A stretch of DNA of 64,000 nucleotides from Pseudomonadota bacterium (GTDB lineage: Bacteria > Myxococcota_A > UBA9160 > SZUA-336), in assembly GCA_003247575.1 (NCBI GenBank), contig QJZC01000026.1, forward strand, positions 105,310 to 169,309. The letters are read 5' to 3'. Positions 59,601-64,000 of the stretch are shown here, piece after piece. A program made the translations under genes and the position numbers. A model generated the notes under the pieces. It did no database searches. It was not told where the DNA came from and saw only the letters and a list, made by a program, of their open reading frames with translations. Numbering within the stretch: the stretch's first letter is position 1; each line of letters starts with the position of its first letter.

Positions 59601-60587
59601 ACTACGCGCTACATCGAGGCGACGCGCTACTGGCTCGAGCGCGCCGAACCTTCGGCGATGAGCGTGCGTGCCGAGATGCAGCTCGAGGGCCTGCTGATGG
59701 CATGGCTGGGTAGTCGCCGTGCAACCCTGTCGATCCTCGAGTCGGTCCAGCTGCGGCTGTTCGAACGTGGTGACTCCGAGTATGCGATCTACTCTCGCTT
59801 CAGTCGCGCGCTGATCCTGGCACTGAGCGGAGGCCAGGTAGACTCGACCGCGCGGGAGCTCTACGCGCTCGGGTACGCCTTCGAGCGGAGTTCGCCCCAG
59901 ATGTCGGGTGTCGGCCGTCTGGCCCGAGCCTTTGCGTACCTCCAGGGGCCGGAGTTCGACCGCGCGGCGATGCTCCGCGATGCCAGCGAGGACGACGCGT
60001 TCCTGAGTAGATCCGAGAGCAGTACCGAGAGCTATCTGCGTTGTGTGTGGATGAAGGTGTTCTGTGTGTTCGAGGAGTTCGAGCGCGCCCATGCTCAGTT
60101 GGAGGTGATCGCAGGCCGCTTGCAGCACATGGTCTTCGGATCGCATAGCGTCGACATTCAGTTCTACGGAGCGCTCGCTGCTGCGGAGCTCGCCGGCAGG
60201 GAGCGCGGCTGGCGCCGGTTGCGCTGCGTCCGCTCGGTCGCACGCGCACGCAGTGCGCTGCGCCAGGCGGCCGAGTTCGGCCCGGACTTCATGGCGATGC
60301 GGCTGCTGGTCGAAGCAGAGTACGCGGCCTTGCGTGGGAGATCGACCAGTGCGGTCAGGCTGCGAGCGGATGCGGCGACCCGCGCATCGCAGCAGGGACT
60401 TCTGAATCTGAGCGCAATTGCACTGGAGCGGCGTGCGCGAGCTCTCGACGACTGCGGGCGTGCGAGTGAGGCTCGGTCGTACCTGACGCAGGCACAGACT
60501 TGCTACGCGCGCTGGGGGGCTCAGGCCAAGGCCTCTCTCCTGGCGCTCGAGCTCGAGGAAGGGGTGCAACCCGATCTGTCCGATTAG
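56691..60587 (+). CDS. Pseudokinase-ATPase-TPR signalling protein
   Basis: Up to 1,298 residues. The N-terminal 300 fold like a Ser/Thr kinase and keep a VK lysine, but the catalytic Asp of HRD is Asn153 (VHGNVTPRNIL) and the Asp of DFG is Gly172 (LTGFGLA), so phosphotransfer is unlikely. A large AAA/STAND-type ATPase follows (Walker A GEPGTGKS near 355-362, Walker B-like LALLFDDLD), then about 550 residues of TPR-like helices. Related proteins with active kinases occur in multicellular Gram-negatives. The start is unclear: TTG at 56691 and later GTG codons are possible, and the kinase fold begins near residue 33. Confidence 0.85.
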   Translation: MARVCIAGATGASKDLDTAPIVSCVGSSDQVSGYSFDKCARDRDGVSIYVGTRISDRARVLVKVYSPEASREDAAIRECEALRSCAHEQVPRVLEFRQDTDRHVLVLDWVDALTLSSWANSSPRPPPAAVLSIGIQVADLLAHVHSVGYVHGNVTPRNILIGNDPSKVWLTGFGLALCPGRHSADIAMRRSALTPVLEYLPPEQIGLVERACDFRSDLYSLGASLYRALLGRRPFADRSQAGSLQALLSELPAEPHEVAPGVPEAFSRAIMKLLSKDPDERYQSATALASDLRDLRAEWERSGELDFDFVLGRHEAPARPVFPSGLYGRDRELDSALTFCASPTADRPRLLLVRGEPGTGKSAFMAALRGALAREDIHVGSGEFRAHLGQAYAGLASALGSLTTLILLGSDASLEAWRSELTEALGSSAAVLTDLVPDLEAVLGDVGEPSQIRSRDAQARLALAVERLLKPFTCSGRRLALLFDDLDTSDIGSRTILEGLLTSSVLGALTVVATIGCPSDLEVGGELVPFIANLDRGGCAPEYLELGFLSDEAALRLLADTLRRPASELSVLAQRIAQATDNAPLLIREFVLHLHARGCLEYRAGAWCFDPEQLHALPAPDGAAALMAEKLERLEPAQQRLLEIAGCTSREFEPELLAEITECDLSETLALLSGLTADGYLIPGSRGFRFAHARIREAAAGRLDPTERERTCCRIGEALLAHTPDDKRELRAIDIVQHLNAGATALSESLKRSAIELNLVAGRQLLYVGAGADAEKYFRAADVHMSSEFWQLERALAFEVHLDWVESLLQSQQQDRALDLLDALAQRSPSREESLQIGVGKLRAYTLYGSSSDCARYALELLASVGIRWPLYPSRIRVYVAVLMVSWWIRRRAPADLFEPEVSLSRERVERLSVLRAAVGVLTRFNPMLGTLCACYSTRDFIRYGKVADPSMPLAGMAYFTWRVTRNHRLTTRYIEATRYWLERAEPSAMSVRAEMQLEGLLMAWLGSRRATLSILESVQLRLFERGDSEYAIYSRFSRALILALSGGQVDSTARELYALGYAFERSSPQMSGVGRLARAFAYLQGPEFDRAAMLRDASEDDAFLSRSESSTESYLRCVWMKVFCVFEEFERAHAQLEVIAGRLQHMVFGSHSVDIQFYGALAAAELAGRERGWRRLRCVRSVARARSALRQAAEFGPDFMAMRLLVEAEYAALRGRSTSAVRLRADAATRASQQGLLNLSAIALERRARALDDCGRASEARSYLTQAQTCYARWGAQAKASLLALELEEGVQPDLSD

Positions 60588-60674
60588 TCGCCCCTTCGCT
60601 CTCGGATCACTCCATTCACTCGGGCGGGTCGGCAAGAGCGGCGTGTCTGCGTCTGGATGCCTCTGGCTGCCGCG

Positions 60675-61403
60675 CTACCAGAATTCGAAGCGCCCCGAGT
60701 GAAGCACCCACAGCGCGAGCGCCGCATTGCTGACTGCATGCGCGATGATGCATGAGAGCAGATCGCGCCGTCCGACATAGAGGGTGCACATCAGGCCGCC
60801 GTAGCCGAGCGCAGCCGCCCATTCGTGCGGCGCGTGCCCGAGAGCGAAGACGCAGCTCGAGACCAGAGCGGCGCCGAGTGAACAAGCGCCGGGCTCGAGC
60901 TCTCGGATCGACTGCCGATCGAGCACGTGATCGAGGCGAGCCAGCCAGCCTTCGGCTCGAGTGCGCTGCCACTGCAGCGCGAGTCCGAGCACGAAGCTCC
61001 GCATCAGCGGCTCTTCGACCAGCGGGACGACGAGCGTGGCGCTGGCCATTCGCACGATGCGGGCGGCGAGTGGCCACCTGTCCGCGTCGCCGGAGCCGGT
61101 AGAGGGTGCGACGAAGGGTGCCAGCAGAGCGACCCATAGCGCGGTGCCGAGTAGCCCGACGGCGCTTCCCACCACCACCGAGAGTGCAGGGGAACGCGGC
61201 CCTCGCAGTGGCCTTTGCAAGGTTCTGAACCAGAGCCAGAGGGCGCCGGCAGCGAGACCTGCGAGCAGGTAGGCCGGCGTGCGCCCGAGGCTTGCCTGCA
61301 GACCGCTCGCGCCGACGTAGGCGAGATACGGAGCCAGGTAGGCAAGCGCGAGTTCGCGATTGGTTCGCAGGTCCCGTGTCGGGTCGGTGCCGGGCGGAGG
61401 CAT
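60675..61403 (-). CDS. CPBP-family intramembrane protease, exosortase-associated type
   Basis: A 242-residue protein with about six to eight membrane segments. The CPBP (Abi/Rce1) motifs are EEPLMR, FALGHAPHEW and HAVSNAAL, containing the glutamates, histidines and Asn of the active site. The C-terminus ending in WVLHSGRFEFW resembles the CAAX-protease-related proteins of exosortase systems, which fits the XrtA-like genes 12 kb upstream. Substrate unknown. A -10-like TAGAGT (61412-61417) ends 8 bases before the ATG. Confidence 0.85.
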   Translation of the reverse strand: MPPPGTDPTRDLRTNRELALAYLAPYLAYVGASGLQASLGRTPAYLLAGLAAGALWLWFRTLQRPLRGPRSPALSVVVGSAVGLLGTALWVALLAPFVAPSTGSGDADRWPLAARIVRMASATLVVPLVEEPLMRSFVLGLALQWQRTRAEGWLARLDHVLDRQSIRELEPGACSLGAALVSSCVFALGHAPHEWAAALGYGGLMCTLYVGRRDLLSCIIAHAVSNAALALWVLHSGRFEFW

Positions 61404-61453
61404 CGTGCGCTACTCTAGCCGCCCCCACCCCCACCGGTCCCGCGGATGCATCG

Positions 61454-62614
61454 ATGACCGCGAGATTCCCTCTGGGCTCGATCCCACCCGAGGCAATGTG
61501 GCTCGCCTTTCTGAATGTGTCGGGGGCGTCTCGGCGACGTCTGCACGCGCTCTGGAAACGCTGTCCGGATCCTGAGAGCGTCTTGCGGCTGGGCCGCGAC
61601 CGGCTGCTCGAGTGGCTCCCGAAGGCCTCGGCTGCGGCGTTGCAACACGCTCCACCCCTGCGCGCCGCGCAGGAGTCGATTCGGCGACTCGAGCGGTTCG
61701 GCGCCCGGGCGCTGCTGCCCAGTCACCCAGAGTTCCCGCCGAGCCTACAGGAGATTCCGGACCCGCCGCTCTTGATCTTCGTCGCTGGCCCCACCTCGAG
61801 TGGCCGCTGCGTGGCGATCGTAGGCGCGCGCAAGGCCACGGCTCGTGGGCGCCGCTTCGCGCGCGAACTGGCGGAAGGCGCCGCCGCCTGCGGACTGGGA
61901 GTCGTGAGCGGCCTGGCCTATGGGATCGACGCGGCGGCACACGAGGGCGCTCTGATCGGGGCGCAGGCCGCAGGGACCCAGCCGGGTGTCGCTGTGTGGG
62001 CGGCTGGCTTCGAGCATCCGGCTCCTCGGGCGCATGCGGGGCTGGCGAATCGGATCCTGAGGAGTGGGGGCAGCTGGATATCAGAGTATGCGGTCGATCT
62101 GCAGGCACGCCCGCATCAGTTTCCGGAGCGGAATCGGCTCATCAGCGGGCTGGCGGAGGTGTCGCTGGTCGTCGAAGCGGCGGAGGCGAGCGGATCCCTC
62201 TGGACCGCTCGCCATGCGCTCGACCAAGGCCGCGAAGTCATGGCGGTGCCCGGTCCGATCGATCTAGCCGTGTGCCGCGGCTCGAACCGCCTGCTGCGAG
62301 ACGGTGCTGCGCCGGTACTCGAGATCGCTGATCTCCTGGCCGGATTCGGGCTCTCGCCCGAGGTGTCTGGGTCTGGCGTCCCAGAGGCGGCGCTACACCT
62401 GAGCCCCGCCGCGCGCGGTGTCCTGCGGGCCCTCGACGAGGGACCGCTCACGATCGACGAGCTCGCCCGACGCCTCGGATCCACTCCAACCGCGCTGGCC
62501 ACAGCGTGTGTCGAACTCGAACTCGCGGGGCAGGTGGTTCGAGAGGCGGGCATGCTCGCTCGTCGCTCGGCAGCCAGCTCGCGAGGCGTCGGGAGTGGAG
62601 AGACGATCCCCTGA
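61454..62614 (+). CDS. dprA: DNA-processing protein DprA
   Basis: A 386-residue protein loading RecA on incoming single-stranded DNA during transformation. The Rossmann-like fold shows VAIVGARKATARGRRFA, VSGLAYGIDAAAHEGAL, FPERNRLISGLAEVSLVVEA and GSLWTARHALDQGR. The C-terminal winged helix (LTIDELARRLGSTPTALATA) is intact. The ATG at 61454 is preferred on conservation; the frame opens 54 codons earlier across the CPBP promoter. Confidence 0.93.
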   Translation: MTARFPLGSIPPEAMWLAFLNVSGASRRRLHALWKRCPDPESVLRLGRDRLLEWLPKASAAALQHAPPLRAAQESIRRLERFGARALLPSHPEFPPSLQEIPDPPLLIFVAGPTSSGRCVAIVGARKATARGRRFARELAEGAAACGLGVVSGLAYGIDAAAHEGALIGAQAAGTQPGVAVWAAGFEHPAPRAHAGLANRILRSGGSWISEYAVDLQARPHQFPERNRLISGLAEVSLVVEAAEASGSLWTARHALDQGREVMAVPGPIDLAVCRGSNRLLRDGAAPVLEIADLLAGFGLSPEVSGSGVPEAALHLSPAARGVLRALDEGPLTIDELARRLGSTPTALATACVELELAGQVVREAGMLARRSAASSRGVGSGETIP

Positions 62615-62646
62615 GTCCGGCGCGCCGGCCTGCTATCCTGCCGGAC
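62615..62646 (+). promoter_or_regulatory. Overlapping hairpins and -10 box before trmFO
   Basis: The self-complementary CCGGCGCGCCGG (62617-62628) competes with a stem GTCCGGC (62615-62621)/GCCGGAC (62640-62646). A -10-like TATCCT (62634-62639) ends 9 bases before the trmFO ATG. It could be a leaderless promoter or a folding switch; neither is proven. Confidence 0.35.
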
Positions 62647-62648
62647 CC

Positions 62649-64000
62649 ATGATCGATGAGACGGAATGTGTACACGTCATCGGAGCCGGGTTGGCCGGCT
62701 GCGAGGCGGCCTGGCAACTGGCTCGCCGCGGTGTCGCTGTGCGGCTCTACGAAATGAAGCCGGCGCGCTACTCCCCTGCTCACAGCAATGCCGACTTCGC
62801 CGAGCTGGTGTGCTCGAACAGCCTGCGCTCCGACCAGCCGCACCACGCGGTGGGCCTGCTCCACGAAGAGCTGCGCCGCTTGGACTCGCTGATCCTGCGC
62901 GCTGCGGATCTGCATCGTGTTCCCGCTGGCCGCGCGCTTGCGGTGGATCGGGTAGCGTTCTCCCGCTACGTCACCGAGACGGTGGCATCCGAGCCACGGA
63001 TCGAGCTCGTGCGCGAAGAGGTCACCCAGATCCCGCAGGGGCTGGTCGTCGTGGCGACCGGGCCGCTCACCTCAGATACATTCGCGCAGGTTCTGGCAGC
63101 GATCTGTGGAGACTCGCTCTACTTCTACGACTCGATTTCTCCCACCGTCTATCGCGACAGCCTCGACATGGACGTTCTCTTTCGCGCTTCGCGCTGGGAG
63201 GATGGCGAGGGCGACTATCTGAACAGCCCCCTGTCGCGCGAGGGCTACTACGCATTCGTGCGCGATCTCGTGTGTGCAGAGAAGATCCCCTTGCCCGACT
63301 TCGAGAAGCCCCTCTACTTCGAGGGGTGTCTGCCGATCGAGGTCATGGCCGAGCGCGGCCCCGATACGCTGGCCTTCGGCCCGCTGAAGCCGGTGGGTCT
63401 CCGGCCCCGAGGGACGTGCGCGCCACCCTTCGCGGTCGTGCAGCTTCGCCAGGAGGACGTCTCGGGTACCTTGTTCAATCTGGTCGGGTTCCAGACACGA
63501 ATGAAGATCGGCGAGCAGAAGCGGATCTTCCGCAAGCTGCCGGGGTTGTCCGAAGCCGTCTTCTCTCGGTTCGGATCGGTGCATCGAAACACGTTCATCC
63601 GCTCGCCTGAGCTGCTCGACTCCCATCTGCAGCACCGTGCGCGCTCGGGGCTCTACTTCGCGGGGCAGATCGCCGGTGTCGAAGGCTACGTGGAATCGAC
63701 GGCGCTCGGCCTGCTGGCGGGCATCCACGTGGGCGCTCGCGTGCACGGGCAGGTCGCGCCGCTACCACCCCCGACGACTGCTCTGGCCTCGCTGCTGCGG
63801 CACTTGCAAGGTGGGCTCGGTTCGTTCCAGCCGACGAACGTGACGTTCGGGCTCTTCCCGCCGCTCGACGTTGCGGCTCCGCGTCGTCTCCGCGGGCGTC
63901 GCGGGCGCCAAGAACGCCACGCGCAGCTGAGCGAGCGCGCGCTGCGCGATCTCGAGTCGTATCGTGCGGCAGTCCGGAGTGGAGCGACGTTCCCCGGGCC
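62649..64000 (+). CDS. trmFO: Methylenetetrahydrofolate-tRNA-(uracil-5-)-methyltransferase (3' end missing)
   Basis: The first 450 codons of TrmFO; the frame is open at the right edge. The FAD Rossmann motif VIGAGLAGCEAAWQLARRG, the substrate motif LVCSNSLRSDQPHHA, the folate/tRNA segment FAVVQLRQEDVSGTLFN and GLYFAGQIAGVEGYVESTA are typical. The enzyme makes m5U54 in tRNA using methylenetetrahydrofolate and FADH2. No ribosome site precedes the ATG. Confidence 0.95.
   Translation, partial: MIDETECVHVIGAGLAGCEAAWQLARRGVAVRLYEMKPARYSPAHSNADFAELVCSNSLRSDQPHHAVGLLHEELRRLDSLILRAADLHRVPAGRALAVDRVAFSRYVTETVASEPRIELVREEVTQIPQGLVVVATGPLTSDTFAQVLAAICGDSLYFYDSISPTVYRDSLDMDVLFRASRWEDGEGDYLNSPLSREGYYAFVRDLVCAEKIPLPDFEKPLYFEGCLPIEVMAERGPDTLAFGPLKPVGLRPRGTCAPPFAVVQLRQEDVSGTLFNLVGFQTRMKIGEQKRIFRKLPGLSEAVFSRFGSVHRNTFIRSPELLDSHLQHRARSGLYFAGQIAGVEGYVESTALGLLAGIHVGARVHGQVAPLPPPTTALASLLRHLQGGLGSFQPTNVTFGLFPPLDVAAPRRLRGRRGRQERHAQLSERALRDLESYRAAVRSGATFPG

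Noticed and set aside
58947..60635. 562-codon open frame on the minus strand opposite the TPR region of the pseudokinase gene
   Set aside because: Shadow of a coding region with strong third-position GC bias; its translation is rich in His, Arg and Gln without motif structure.

Overview
The window is a 64 kb chromosomal segment from a GC-rich, Gram-negative bacterium. No rRNA, tRNA, insertion sequence, phage gene or CRISPR array was recognised. The gene set fits an uncultured deltaproteobacterial or Myxococcota-like lineage, but this is inferred from gene content only. The supporting traits are folate-dependent TrmFO, eukaryote-like Ser/Thr kinases, sigma-54 activators, lipoproteins, repeated HtrA proteases and XrtA/PEP-CTERM-type exopolysaccharide genes.

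Layout. (1) 1-9.7 kb holds an arsenic pair (arsC cut by the left edge, arsM), a MaoC-type hydratase, a Ser/Thr kinase with four zinc ribbons, ilvD, a TerB-like protein, an acyl-CoA dehydrogenase, hemE and a PlsC-like acyltransferase. (2) 9.7-18.8 kb is a minus-strand run: an acyl-CoA synthetase, four consecutive HtrA/DegP-type genes (the last without any catalytic-triad residue) and thiE, thiG and thiS. (3) 19-30.2 kb is mostly housekeeping: alr, purD, a tsaC/Sua5 gene, DUF1015, a DciA-like gene, a zinc-ribbon protein, rpsP-khpA-rimM-trmD-rplS, a membrane coiled-coil protein with the outline of an SMC/YhaN ATPase but no recognisable Walker A, yraN and rsmI. (4) 30.2-34.8 kb has a GH3 beta-glucosidase with a PA14 insert, and ligA. 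(5) 35-48.6 kb is an exopolysaccharide control and precursor locus: two sigma-54 activators, a chain-length-determinant protein, an ExeA-like ATPase, a BY-kinase-like protein with an altered P-loop, gmd, a sugar-nucleotide epimerase, ugd, a Crp/Fnr regulator and a large PrsT-like TPR lipoprotein. No glycosyltransferase, flippase, polymerase or exosortase lies in the window. (6) 48.7-60.6 kb has a LysM protein, a 0.75 kb non-coding stretch, a cutinase/PETase-fold lipoprotein, an unknown lipoprotein, a moxR-DUF58-transglutaminase operon and a 1,298-residue pseudokinase-ATPase-TPR protein. (7) 60.7 kb to the end has a CPBP membrane protease, dprA and trmFO (cut by the right edge).

Several genes without a Shine-Dalgarno sequence have a -10-like hexamer 5-9 bases upstream of the start codon, suggesting leaderless mRNAs. 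This is clearest for arsC and purD, which also have good -35 boxes. A second theme is proteins that keep a fold but lack catalytic residues: one HtrA, one Ser/Thr kinase domain, one BY-kinase-like ATPase and one SMC-like ATPase. All assignments rest on reading motifs by eye; no database search was run.
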